Assembly (NCBI GenBank): GCA_009733575.1
Contig: ML769838.1
Location: 3,939 to 44,083, forward strand
Source: Gymnopus androsaceus JB14
Taxonomy: Eukaryota > Basidiomycota > Agaricomycetes > Agaricales > Omphalotaceae
DNA length: 40,145 bases
Direction of reading: 5' to 3'
Shown: positions 1 through 10,080 of the stretch, piece after piece
Layout of the letters: each line of letters starts with the position of its first letter
Numbering within the stretch: position 1 is the first letter of the stretch
Position numbers and translations under genes: made by a program
Notes under the pieces: generated by a model
What the model was told of the DNA's origin: nothing
Databases searched by the model: none
The model's input: only the letters and a program-made list of their open reading frames with translations

Positions 1-172
1 TCAAATCAGAAGGGACGGTGTTAGTGTTGGAGTTGGAGTTGGAGTTGGAAAGACTAGCCACCGCGCTGGCGCTGGCACCGGCATTGACGTTTGCATGCTT
101 CGACGTACTCGACCCGAAAGGCTTAGTACCACCAACAGGAGCAGTAGGCCTCGTAGACAGAGGCATACTCAT
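1..172 (-). CDS. N-terminal part of an unrecognised Ser/Asn-rich protein, cut by the window edge
   Basis: On the minus strand an open frame runs leftward from an ATG at 166 (MPLSTRPTAPVGGTKPFGSS...) through a run of Ser-Asn repeats to the window edge. A second in-frame ATG at 172 lies inside the terminal repeat of the adjacent MITE and would add Met-Ser. The frame is rich in Ser, Ala, Thr and Asn, like a disordered fungal N-terminus. No domain is visible and I do not recognise the protein. Removing the MITE would join this frame in phase to minus-strand codons at 887-920, so the original N-terminus may have been longer. The coding call rests on composition and an open frame only. Confidence 0.45.
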   Translation of the reverse strand, partial: MSMPLSTRPTAPVGGTKPFGSSTSKHANVNAGASASAVASLSNSNSNSNTNTVPSDL

Positions 173-884
173 GGCCGCGGAAAGTAACGGTCCGCCTGTA
201 TTTTGTATGTATTTCATGAACGAGTGCATATTTTTACATGGGGTCTTTTGCAGATCTGAGAGTAGCTTACTCTCAACATTCTGAGATAAGTTTTGAAGTC
301 ATCCTATTAAATTTGCTGTCTATATCAGGCAATTTCTGTGTTTCGAAAAATTTGTGAAAAATTAACTCGCGAAATAATTTTTTTTGAGCTTTGCTGTGCC
401 CACCATCAGAAAGAGGGACATTGAAAACCCCCCAGCGCATTTTATCCCATAAGATTTTATTCACATTTAAGCTCGCTATGCTCAGACAAAAGCTGGCCAA
501 AATGGCCAAATTCCGGCAAAATCCGGCAAAATGGGCCAAAATGGGCCGAATCTGCGCTCTTTCCGCCCTGCGTGCCCAGCTCAGATCGTGACGAAATCTT
601 ATGGAATAAAATGCGCTGGGGGGTTTTCAATGTCCCTCTTTCTGATGGTGGGCACAGCAAAGCTCAAAAAAAATTATTTCACGAGTTAATTTTTCACAAA
701 TTTTTCGAAACACAGAAATTGCCTGATATAGACAGCAAATTTAATAGGATGACTTCAAAACTTATCTCAGAATGTTGAGAGTAAGCTACTCCTCAGATCT
801 GCAAAAGACCCCATGTAAAAATATGCACTCGTTCATGAAATACATACAAAATACAGGCGGACCGTTACTTTCCGCGGCCATGAG
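168..884. mobile_element. 717-bp foldback MITE with about 300-bp inverted arms, TA target duplication
   Basis: The left arm (about 168-470) and right arm (about 588-884) are near-perfect reverse complements; the ends read CTCATGGCCGCGGAAAGTAA inward. TA flanks both ends (166-167 and 885-886), as expected for Tc1/mariner-mobilised elements. The short open frames in the two arms are mirror images of each other and are not genes. The 120-base centre is A/G-rich with repeated AAAATGGCCAAA-like words and no transposase. It is therefore non-autonomous. Confidence 0.8.
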
Positions 885-886
885 TA

Positions 887-1330
887 GTCAAAGTAACAAA
901 CGTGATAATGTTAGTCATAGAAACGGAAGGGCGAGCGCTGGGCCTCCCCCCACATTCATACCACTCACACCCATTCCAACAACTCTGCGACACCTGTCCT
1001 TGTGCATGCGGGCGAGGGTTGCTGGTGAGTATGAGGGATAGGACGGGAGCATGCTGCGAAGAAGATCGAGCTTGAGAAGACGATTGCAAAGGCTGCTACA
1101 TCTGCATCTGCCAAGGCGTCCGGCCAATCGATGATCCAGAATACGACGGAGGGGCAGATGTCGGAGGTCTCATCGTCTTTTCATCAACTGAACCCGATCC
1201 GTTGATAACTGGAGCTCATGTGAAGTCAATGCCGAAACACTCGCATTCTGTGGATTCCGTGGAGACTGAGACCGCGACCGCTGAGACTCGATATGTTCCG
1301 TTGCTGCTATCGCAGGAGCAGCCTCCTCCT
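887..1330. other. No confident gene; short coding-like stretch on + strand at 1048-1206
   Basis: A plus-strand frame at about 1048-1206 reads like a charged, helical segment (HAAKKIELEKTIAKAATSAS then Ser/Gln-rich) and ends at a TGA. No start, splice context or homologue could be assigned. It may be an exon relic. The rest of the interval shows nothing recognisable. Confidence 0.25.
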
Positions 1331-1935
1331 TGGTATCCTACTTCTTGCCCGCTTTAGCATTCTCTGTAGTTGTTCGCTCTCTAGCCTCTTTCTCCTTCCC
1401 CGCTGCCCTTCTCTCGTTCATTCCTTTGTTCCCGTTCCTCTCACCAATTTCCTCCGCTCCTCCTCCTTCCGCATCTTCTACTGCTCTTGAGCCTTTTTGA
1501 GAACGATTTGTTCGGCGTCACGTTTGGTCTTGAAAAGGAAAGTAATTCGAGTGAGTATGGTATAATGTAATAATGAGCAATGAGCAACAAGCGAAATCGG
1601 AATGCAATGAGCCAAAGATAAATATACCGGATAAAGAATGAATAAAACGAATGGTAGAAATAGAGAACAAAAGGCGCCAGATCCTTGGAGTTCTATCAAG
1701 CCAAAGCCAGACCTCAGCTCTTCGACAACCGACGAGTAGGTTAACTAAGAACCGCTCCAACCAACCAACCAGACCCTCTTCAATGCCTCAAATGATCAAC
1801 GCTTCAAACATTTCCGATAACCAAACCACAGATAAAGAATGGAATCAGACAAGATGCAACTCACTTTCTCAGCCTCGCGTTCGTTTTTTCCGCTGTGGAG
1901 AGTTGTCCTTTCTTGCGTGGAAGCGGATTTTTTTT
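1331..1935 (-). pseudogene. Decayed charged, coiled-coil-like coding sequence
   Basis: On the minus strand, an exon-like piece after a TTTTCAAG acceptor near 1533 encodes TKRDAEQIVLKKAQEQ, hits a TAG, continues in frame as KMRKEEERRKLVR, then needs a one-base shift to reach KEKEARERTTTENAKAGKK and a stop near 1340. An upstream piece at about 1862-1930 (KNEREAEK-like, followed by GTGAGT) may be an earlier exon. The Lys/Glu/Arg-rich periodic composition suggests a coiled coil. The stop and frameshift suggest a pseudogene or poor sequence. I do not recognise a family. Confidence 0.3.
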
Positions 1936-2319
1936 TGTTAGCAGTATGGGGCTGTTAGTAGGAGAGAGCCGAAAGAATGGGAGCCAATAGGTTGAGGGAA
2001 GAGCGGAGGGGAGGAGGTAGAGGGAAGAGGAAAAAGAGCTAGTTAGCAGGTGTTCATCCATCGTTTCATAGAAAAGACCAAGACATATGGCTCTTTCTAG
2101 CTCTCTCTCGGGACCTTGAACCCACAAAATCATGGCCAATGCTCGAGCGGCGGTTCCGGCGAATGGCCAAGTAAAAATAAAGCGAAAAAAGACTCACCAG
2201 TAGCAGTCAGACTACATCACGTCCGTACTAAGTATCCTTCTGCACCGGAACCCTCGGTTCTGCTCCTAAGTACACGTAGGTACCTGACCTCTAGCGGGCA
2301 CTAGCGCTGTTGGCGATGG

Positions 2320-2430
2320 CTTATTCGAGTGAGCGTTCAGGTGTTTGCAATCGGAGACCACCACGGCCTGTATATTCGCAGCTCAAGCAAACTTCTTCCT
2401 CTTCCAGGTTCTCCGCCATCTTACTGTTAC
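2320..2430 (-). pseudogene. Possible N-terminal exon relic (MAENLEEEEVCLSCEYTG...)
   Basis: A minus-strand ATG near 2424 opens a short acidic frame with a Cys-x2-Cys pair (VCLSCEYTG). It stops at 2321. Reading on in the same frame gives coding-like residues interrupted by TAA, TAG, TAG and TGA. This could be a first exon of the decayed gene to its left, or chance. Low confidence. Confidence 0.2.
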
Positions 2431-2542
2431 CCTCTTTCCGGTCCGTTGCAGAGTAGAGGAAGGTCGCTGAGGCTGAGAGGACAGAAGTTGAATTTTTGGT
2501 CGTGAACTTGATCAAGTCATGTTCGTAAAGACTGAAAACCAA

Positions 2543-4763
2543 TAAGAACTCGTCAATTCAGCAGAAAATGTGTAATTCGGAATGGAAATACTTCGTCTTT
2601 CCATTAATCAATTCTAAAACATTATCAATGCTGCTGTATTGTCGTAATTATGATTCAGAGATAATGTAGCGGTCTATGATCTTCTACGTAGCCGTTTTAA
2701 GATGAGAATTCACGGAGAAAGTGAATGGGCGCTAATATGAGCGCTAACGCGTACTTTCATACTCTCATCTTCACGAATCACTTTGACAAGCCAAACTCAC
2801 TTCAACATCGATCGTCCGTCTACTGCACTGTTCTTCGACGTAACAAAATACAATGGCGGTGAAGAAGCCTGTTGCGCATTGTCGTTGGTTGACAGTTGCG
2901 AACTTGCGAAGAGCTCAAAACGATCTCGGACTACGGACCATGAATTACTTTGCTGGTTTCGGAATTGTTTATTGAATTGACAAGGTGTATTTAGTCTTAA
3001 TTACTCGCTTTTCTTACTTACCAGTTCTTCTTAGTTTCTAGCCTCTCTACGAACGCGACTTCTACATATCACCGTCGTGTTGCTAACAGTAGGACCGCAT
3101 TTTTCTCAACTTCCATCGCCTTTCTCTACTCCATAACCCACTCATAAAAGACTCTCCTCCCGAACCCAAACCCAGCCTCCTTCAGCACAAGATCTGGCCG
3201 CAAAAAGCTTGTGGCTTAGCGGTTTCCGACCTAACGGACGTAGGATACCGGAAAATTGTAGGATCCAGAGGAAGCAAGTAAGCTCGCTGCGAGGATCTTG
3301 CCATTGCAGCTGAAACCACTCCCTTTGGCGACCCTGAGGATATAGAGCATCTTGCTCGTGCCAGTATTTCCCTCTCTTCTCCTCCTCTCATGTCCCCTGA
3401 AGGGCGTGCAGAGACAGCAAGACGAATGGACAGACTATGACGCCTTCCGAAGAGCTCCGACGAAGCTTCCATCCCAATAACAAATGGTCAGTTGCAAAAA
3501 TCTTCCTCGCTGCAAAGCTCCTCATCCATGCTCAAACGCTTACACGGCTCGAGGGCTGACTGGTGCAGAAAGGTAGGGGATTTAATCTGGAACAGAGTCT
3601 GACTGTTGCTGGTGAGCGTTTGTGCGTCTGTTTGGTCTAATTACTTCGAATTGCCACTTTTCTCTTGCTTTGGCACGAGCGACGGACTCAGACGATTCGG
3701 TTCGAGTTTACTTTAATGTTTTTCTGTTCTATTTTCTATCATAAGCGCATGCTAACGATCTCCCTTGCTCACTTCCCTGCCTTCTCCAACACCTCCTTCC
3801 TTATTCACTCTTCTTTCGGGTTCGCCAACTTATTTTGCTTGAGAGGGTGCAAAGCGAGGAGGAGACCGTGGTGTATCTGACGAGGACGAGTGAAGTAAGT
3901 GAAGATCTAGATGAATGCTAGGGTGAGTCTATCTTGGCGAGTGCTTTTGGCTTCGGTCTCGGCTTTATTGATGAGATGGGTTCTGAGTTGTGATTCTCGA
4001 GCCTGTTTTTTATTTGTGTTGTCGTTGTTTGTTTCTGAGTCACTGGAGCAGTCCCAGGTTGGCTGTAATGAGATAGGACGAATATGGATGAATCTTAATT
4101 CTTTTCATTTTTATTTCTCCTCGTGAGGAGCGATAAACATACTTATGCACAAACAGTTGACAAACAGATACATGTACTGGTTCCTGGACTGCTCTCGTTC
4201 GTTGTATCTTTGGTTGGTGGTGTTGACGTTCGCCATGGATGGATGGGTTGACGCTGCATTTGGGATGGTCAAGGCCATTCCGGACTTCCTTATCCCTTGG
4301 CACTGCATGAACCTCGACGAAATTTTCTGAAGCATAAAATCATTGACTAGGAGGGAAATTCTCGCACATAATTTAGCAACTGGCCGAGAAACGAATCTTT
4401 CAGACCTGTGACCCCAATTACCACATCCGACTTGCCACACTCGATTTGTTCCCGCTCGCCACCCAAAATTAGTTAATTTCACACTAGTCAGTTGGAATTT
4501 GGATAGAGCGACGGCACTCACATTTCTGCCGAGTAGGAGAATTCTATAACTTTTCCTTGTGATTGGTGAGGTGGTGGCGACGACCTGCTTGCACTCTAGC
4601 ACACCATCCAAGGCAAAAAGAACGGCGAGAGAACATGGCGCAATTTCATCATGGAACTACGACACAAGAAGTGTCCATGGAGCTGCTTCTCTTATTTAAT
4701 GGAACGATTTTCTCGATAAGAGGTGTTCTGAATACTCTCGAGTCGGCGTTAAGATAGGTAGCT
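2543..4763. other. Intergenic or decayed sequence upstream of the transporter
   Basis: No intact gene was found. Around 3300-3440 a plus-strand frame reads like coding sequence (FGDPEDIEHLARASISLSSP...), but it has in-frame stops and a frame change before it, so it is at most a relic. The 501-base minus-strand open frame at 4111-4611 shows no recognisable composition or splice support. Bases 2701-2769 contain a quasi-palindrome repeated in inverted orientation near 8601. Confidence 0.3.
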
Positions 4764-6972
4764 ATGTCACGACAGCCTTTACCCCCCAATCAACTCGAAG
4801 GCGGTGAGCAGCATTGGGCTCAGCCGGATGGGCGCGAGCAGGAAAAGAGCAGCATTGAGGAGAAAGACATCAATGCCTTTGCTGTGGACCAAGCATACAC
4901 ACTGGACGACTCCACGAAGACCGGGACCTCTGCTCTCTCCGACAACCCCTTCTTCATTCCAAGCCTCATTTATACTCGTGAAGAGGAAGCGAGAGTCATC
5001 CGAATCCTCGATACCCGCCTGTTTCCCTGGGTCCTCTTGACCACGTTCGTACTGAACATGGACAGAACGAATATTTCCAACGCAGTTTCCGACAACTTGC
5101 CAGCGGATCTGGGATTCACGACGGATACAGTGAACCTTGCGACGGCAATTTATGCTGTGATCTTCAGTCTGGCGTGTTTATTTGGTGCTGTGGTGTGCAA
5201 GATCGTTCAACCTGTACGATGTGAGTCGAAACCAACTCTTCTGTGCTATTCATTTGGTTGATCTGACTTTTAGGGATCTCATTTTTGATGTTCTGCTGGG
5301 GACTCGTCACACTGTCGCATGCATTGATCAAGAATAGAGGTGGATATTTGACTGGTGAGCATCAGTACCTTGTAAATGTCCTGAATATACATATCTGACT
5401 AGAATCCCTGTAGTTCGCTCCAGTACGATGTTTCGTTCTGTTTTCTTTCTTCCACTTAACTTTGCCTCTCAGTGATTGCTTTAACCGAAGGTGGTGTCAT
5501 TCCGGCCACACTTATCTACCTTGGGTCCTTTTACCGAAGCAATGAGCTGGCCACAAGACTTGCTTGGTTTTGGGGCGTACAGACAATCGCCAGCGCCGTT
5601 AGTGGATTGATGGCCAGCGGTCTGCTACAGTTACAGGGAGTTGGAGGGCTCGAGGGATGGAAGTGGTTGTTCTTGGTCGACGGTATGATTACTGTTGTTA
5701 TTGCGGTGCTTACTTGGTTGGTGTTTCTTTTTCCTAAACGCTGTTTTACTTGTAGAATGCTTACATACTATTCTTCTAGGTTGTACTTGCCAAGAAACTC
5801 AACGCGTACGAAGGGCGGTATCCGTGGCTGGAAGCCCTGGTTCGACGAAAGGCAAGTCCGCATTGCAGTTACACGTATCGTACGTGATGATCCTTCGAAA
5901 CGCGTCTACGAGTGCGTATATGTGTTTCAGTATGCTTCATTTTTTATCTTGACCGACTCTGCGCCGTATAGGAAGCATGTGCACTGGGCCGATGTTAAAG
6001 ACGCTGTGACCGATCTCGGATTGTGGGGGCATCTCATTATCACTGTCATTGGTCTCACACCCACTAGTCCTTTGGCCGTCTGTAAGTCTGATCCTAATTC
6101 TCCTAATGCTCTCTCTTTATCCTTTTTTTGGATAGATCTCCCATCCGTCATCAAAACCTTCGACTTCTCAGTCTTCGCTGCTAATGCTCTTACTGCGCCT
6201 CCATATGTCTTGCAATGCGTAACAATGGTGTTGCTCGTTCGCCATTCGGACAAGATTCGCGAGCGTGGATTCCATGGCGCTTTCGGAGGTAAATCTACCT
6301 ACCTTGACTATACATTCATTGTCGGCAGAACTGACGAATTGTAAACGTTTAGCAACATGGCAACTCGTTGGATGGATTCTACTCCGTGCTCTACCTGAAG
6401 GACACAAGCAAAGGTGTAAAGTAAGCACATCTTTCAAGTCTTCCAGCGAAATTTCAATCTTACTGAATTTATTATAAAGATACTTTGCCGCACTGTTGGT
6501 TACTTGTTGGCCAAGTACTCATCCGTTGAACATTGCCTGGATGTCCGAGAACACAGGGTATGTTCTGGACTTAATATTTCTACACTTCACTGTACGGAGT
6601 CTGAATACAGGAGTGTCGGAAAGCGAGCGTTGGCATCTGGATCAGTTATTTTTGCTGCCAACATATACGCGGGTGAGCTTTACAGAATCCCGCCGTGTTA
6701 CCGCCATACTGACATGTCGTCTGCGCTTAGTATGGGGTTCCCAAATCTACCAAGCCAAGGACGCGCCCGATTATCACACAGGAAATACTATCAACATTGT
6801 TTTTGCAGGGACAGCTGTCTGTCTATGGATCATCCAGAAATATTACTATAAGTACCGCAATCATCGCAACGCTGAAGCATACGCGAAGCTCAGTGAGGCT
6901 GAGAAGCGACAGGAAGATATGGAGGCAGAGGCCAAGGGAAACAGAAGTTTGACCTTCAGATTTACGACGTAG
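4764..6972 (+). CDS. MFS transporter, Dal5/anion:cation symporter (ACS) type, 11 exons
   Basis: A plasma-membrane transporter of the major facilitator superfamily, of the allantoate/vitamin permease type. The exact substrate cannot be read from sequence. Exons: 4764-5220, 5274-5354, 5414-5422, 5473-5716, 5780-5911, 5972-6081, 6136-6288, 6353-6413 (or 6420), 6480-6557, 6611-6672, 6731-6972; about 542 residues, a normal family length. A hydrophilic N-terminus of about 85 residues precedes TM1. The family motif DRTNISNA is at residues 100-107. Later come IALTEGGVIPA, GLEGWKWLFLVDG, LWGHLIITVIGLTPTSPLA, NALTAPPYVLQC, GWILLRALPEG, WPSTHPLNIAWMSENTG and a C-terminal WGSQIYQAKDAPDY. The start is the first ATG in the open exon. 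Exon 3 is only 9 bases. Exon 8 keeps frame only with donor GTGTAA at 6414; the stronger donor GTAAGC at 6421 leaves one extra base, so a real frameshift or sequence error is possible there. Confidence 0.88.
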
Positions 6973-7442
6973 GATACTGTACATGATTTTTCCTACCTTA
7001 TACAAGCTATCTCACGAATCATTGAAAATCGACAAGTGTCTTTTTATGTAGCATGATGTAGTAGTATCAGGCGTCGCCATTCAGGTTCTGGATCTAGCCC
7101 CATTGCAGGTGAACAGTCTAGTAAGTTTTTGATGCCCTGCAGCGTGAAGGTGCTGATTGCTATGATGTTTTTCACAGTTCAGTGAGAGGAGCAGATTAAG
7201 TTTGGCATGCAAACATACCAGGGAAAATATCTTCCCATGTAACCCATCCAGCTGTGTTCACTAGGAAGACTTGATTGTCACTAATTGGATGTCTAAAATG
7301 CGATATATAGTGGACAGTAAGTATTAGCTCTACTGGGTGTGGAGACTGATACTTACCTTTGGTCAACAATTATCCGATATTGTTCTTATCGGTGTTCGGC
7401 CAGCCTCACCTAGCACCATTCGGAGGAGGAGCAGGAATTGGC
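6973..7442. other. 3' flank of the transporter; no gene seen
   Basis: AT-richer sequence follows the transporter stop, with no supported open frame. It probably includes the 3' UTR. I cannot place a poly(A) site. Confidence 0.3.
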
Positions 7443-7826
7443 TCAGCCCTGGTAGCAGCACCAAACCCAAACGAACGTCGAAGCTGAAGCTGGAGCAGGG
7501 TACGATTTTGGTTTGCAGTCATGAGCAGCATGAGCGCCGCGTCCAGATCCGTGACCACCGAGCAGAGGAGGTAAATTCTGTTTCCGATTCCTAAGGGTGT
7601 TGGGTTGCTGCATATGACGCTGTCGGTGTAAAGGCGGTAATTGACATCGAAGTCCAGGTCCGATGGCCTGATGCGCATGCTGCTGAAGCGGGTGGGGACG
7701 AATAACGATGGGACGAGGGCTCGCTAAGACAAGGAAGATATCTAGGCCTATGAAGAAGTCTGAGGTGTTTCCACCGTCTTTGGGTTTAGCCCTTTCGCCA
7801 TTGGGAATAGGTCTCCTATTAGACAT
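7443..7826 (-). CDS. Possible small hypothetical protein, Pro/His/Gln-rich
   Basis: A minus-strand frame of 127 residues starts MSNRRPIPNGERAKPKDGGN and continues with a Pro, His, Gln and Arg-rich, probably disordered stretch. The overlapping minus frame at 7406-7678 is also open and has a similar claim, so splicing between the two frames is possible. Sequence upstream of the start is purine-rich (7860-7930). No domain or homologue is recognised. The call rests on an open frame and a reasonable start only. Confidence 0.28.
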   Translation of the reverse strand: MSNRRPIPNGERAKPKDGGNTSDFFIGLDIFLVLASPRPIVIRPHPLQQHAHQAIGPGLRCQLPPLHRQRHMQQPNTLRNRKQNLPPLLGGHGSGRGAHAAHDCKPKSYPAPASASTFVWVWCCYQG

Positions 7827-9009
7827 TGTCAGCTACGGTTAGCCCAGAGGAACCGTCGCAAGGGCAATGGGCAGGGAGAGGGATGAAGGATGAAGGGAAA
7901 AGAGGGATAGAGAGAGAGGAGATGGAGCGTGTTAGCATCGTCATAGTCATCGTATAGATCAAAGTAGAGTGTAAATACACACGTCGGAATCGGGAGAGTA
8001 GCAATCAAAGTCGCGAATTCGAAAGCAATCAAAGGATAAAGCCATCTTTCGCGCTCCCGCCGCGCTTCAAGAAACTAGGAGTTCGAGAAGAAACACTCGC
8101 CGGTTAAATTGGCATCAACAGGCTTCGCTAGAGTAGGGCGTATCTGTTGGCTTTGCCACAATAGAATTCGTACTACTGAGTAGCTGTATTCGTAGCTCGT
8201 CCCGTCCCAGTTCGGGCTAGCTTTCAGCCCCCTCGTAGTCCGCCACCCTGCGATCCAGTTCCTTGTGTAGCATTTTTCCCGTAAGCATCACAATAAGTAC
8301 TTGAGTCGACGGCTTGTCCTGGATCGAGCTTGTGTTGAAGAGGTCGAGTTTTGGTTTGTATTTGAGAACAGTGTTACCGTTATACAAGGTGCCACAATAA
8401 GGGCTCGTAAAGAAAACGCGTAATTCGGACTGAACATTCCTTGTTTATCCAATAGTTGATTCCCCAACGTTCGCTTTCACCCAAATCAACGCCGTTGCAT
8501 TCTTCTGATATCTGATTTAGATAGAATGGAGCGCGATGAGGGACCAGGATCCTACGCATTTCTATTCGATGTGTAGCGGTAATGAAACTTGCTCCGGGCA
8601 AGATGAGAGATTAAAGTACCGTGAACACGCGTTAGCGCCATGTTAGCGCCCAATGATTTTTCTTGCTTTGATTCGAATTCACTGAGATTGAACAATAATG
8701 AAAACCGAAACCATATACTCAACCAAGTGATCATACTATATATCCTACTAAATCGCATCCATCTCGACGGGTATACGTCGCTACAAGTGTAGCACCTACA
8801 ATATCACCTGCACCTCCGGCATCCTTGGGTGGATGAAATCGAGAACAAAAAAGCACATGGTGGAGCACAGCGCATCTCAACAGAACGCAACGCAACGATG
8901 TAACCCTCAACAAATCTAACCCAGGTCCTCGGTAGTGCACCATGAAACAAATAAACAAAAACAATGTCTATCCTCCGGTCAGATCGTCCTCTACTCTTCC
9001 GGCTCCCGC
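7827..9009. other. Intergenic; contains a repeat shared with 2.7 kb
   Basis: No gene is supported. Bases 8601-8670 match the reverse complement of 2701-2769, including GCGTTAGCGC and TTAGCGCCCA words. Both intervals also hold a GTAATTCGGA word in the same orientation (2572 and 8421). These may be copies of a small old repeat lying on either side of the transporter region. Confidence 0.35.
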
Positions 9010-10080
9010 CTAGCGTGCTACCTCGACTCTGCGGCCTTTGGCGTACTCCTTGAAGTTGTATGCTTCATTCCCGTAGACTGACGCCGAAACCCAGATCCGG
9101 GCAATGAGATCCAGATAAAAGAGATGGGACTGGAGATTTATGACGCACCTGTGGCGGGAGGCTTGGGGGGAGAGTATCAGCTTGGTCAAGAAGATGACGC
9201 GGCTAACGTTGGGTGAGATAGACAGCGGGCCCGCGGGAGGTACAAAAGCCAGTGATAACGGAGTTGCTGCTGATGTGCGGGGATAACACTAGGACAGCCA
9301 TCGGCGGAGAGGACAGTGTACAGCGGTCCTCCAGACCCAAAGTAGTTGTGGGAGTCATGGTAGAAGGAGAGACACACATGAAGCCGTACTCGGGTGATAA
9401 ACGAGTAATCCTGATCCTCGTCGATTTCGGCTCACCCTGCTTCTATTCCTCCGGTAAATACTGTTTCTGGAGACAATCCTCTGAGTTGCGCACTGCATTG
9501 CTGAAGGTTCAATATCATCGTTATCGCTAGTGCGAAAAAATGATAGATCTAGATAGTCGATTCAATCACTCACTACCGAAGATCCTAATACTTGTGACAG
9601 AGTATCAACTACTTGATTCCGAGACAGTTTCCTGGCTACCACTAAGGTTAAAAAACCTATTGGTCATTGATTTCTTCAATATCGGTGAAAATACACACCT
9701 TGCGCTAGTATCAGAGCCCAGACCTTCATTCTCTATATCCGTATGCGTCTACGTCCTGGCATCAGAGTCTTCCTTTCCATGCTGTCTGCATGACGGAGTG
9801 ATCAGCTAGAAATCTTTTGAAAAGTGGCCAGAACAAACGAACCTGAAACAGGCGGTGTAGATAGGTTCAAATCCATATTCCCCTCCTCATGAACTGTGGG
9901 TCGTCCCTTCTTTACGTTCCATGATATGATCTCTTCCAAATGGGACGGGAATGGATACGTATGTGGATTCGGAGGATCTGGGACTAAGTGTAAGAGCCAA
10001 GTAGATGATAGATAAGATTTTATGCACGTACCTTGACTCGGACAAGTCCTCATGATCATTTCCCTTACGACGGAAATCGT
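9010..10080 (-). CDS. Unrecognised multi-exon gene, C-terminal exons resolved
   Basis: Several minus-strand exons fit consistent short introns. The last exon, 9010-9148, ends SVYGNEAYNFKEYAKGRRVEVAR then TAG; it joins in phase through a 59-base GT..AG intron (9149-9207) to an exon covering at least 9208-9288 (VIPAHQQQLRYHWLLYLPRA). Further upstream, exon 9843-9983 (SHLEEIISWNVKKGRPTVHE followed by EGNMDLNLSTPPVS) joins through a 48-base intron to 10032-10080. The part between 9289 and 9842 is not resolved; one coding-like segment lies at 9437-9490. I cannot name a family. The 5' end is unknown and could lie as far upstream as the ATG at about 11203 (MSTTFSLLN, followed by GTAAGC). Confidence 0.45.

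Noticed and set aside
391..778. Matching short ORFs on both strands (MLCPPSERGTLKTPQRI...)
   Set aside because: They are mirror images of each other from the MITE inverted arms, not genes.
4111..4611. 166-residue minus-strand open frame upstream of the transporter
   Set aside because: Composition is unremarkable, no domain, no splice signals, and it ends at the transporter promoter; long open frames of this size occur by chance.
7406..7678. 90-residue minus-strand frame MRIRPSDLDFDVNYRLYTDS
   Set aside because: Overlaps another open minus frame; could be coding through splicing, but I could not decide between them and kept only one low-confidence entry.
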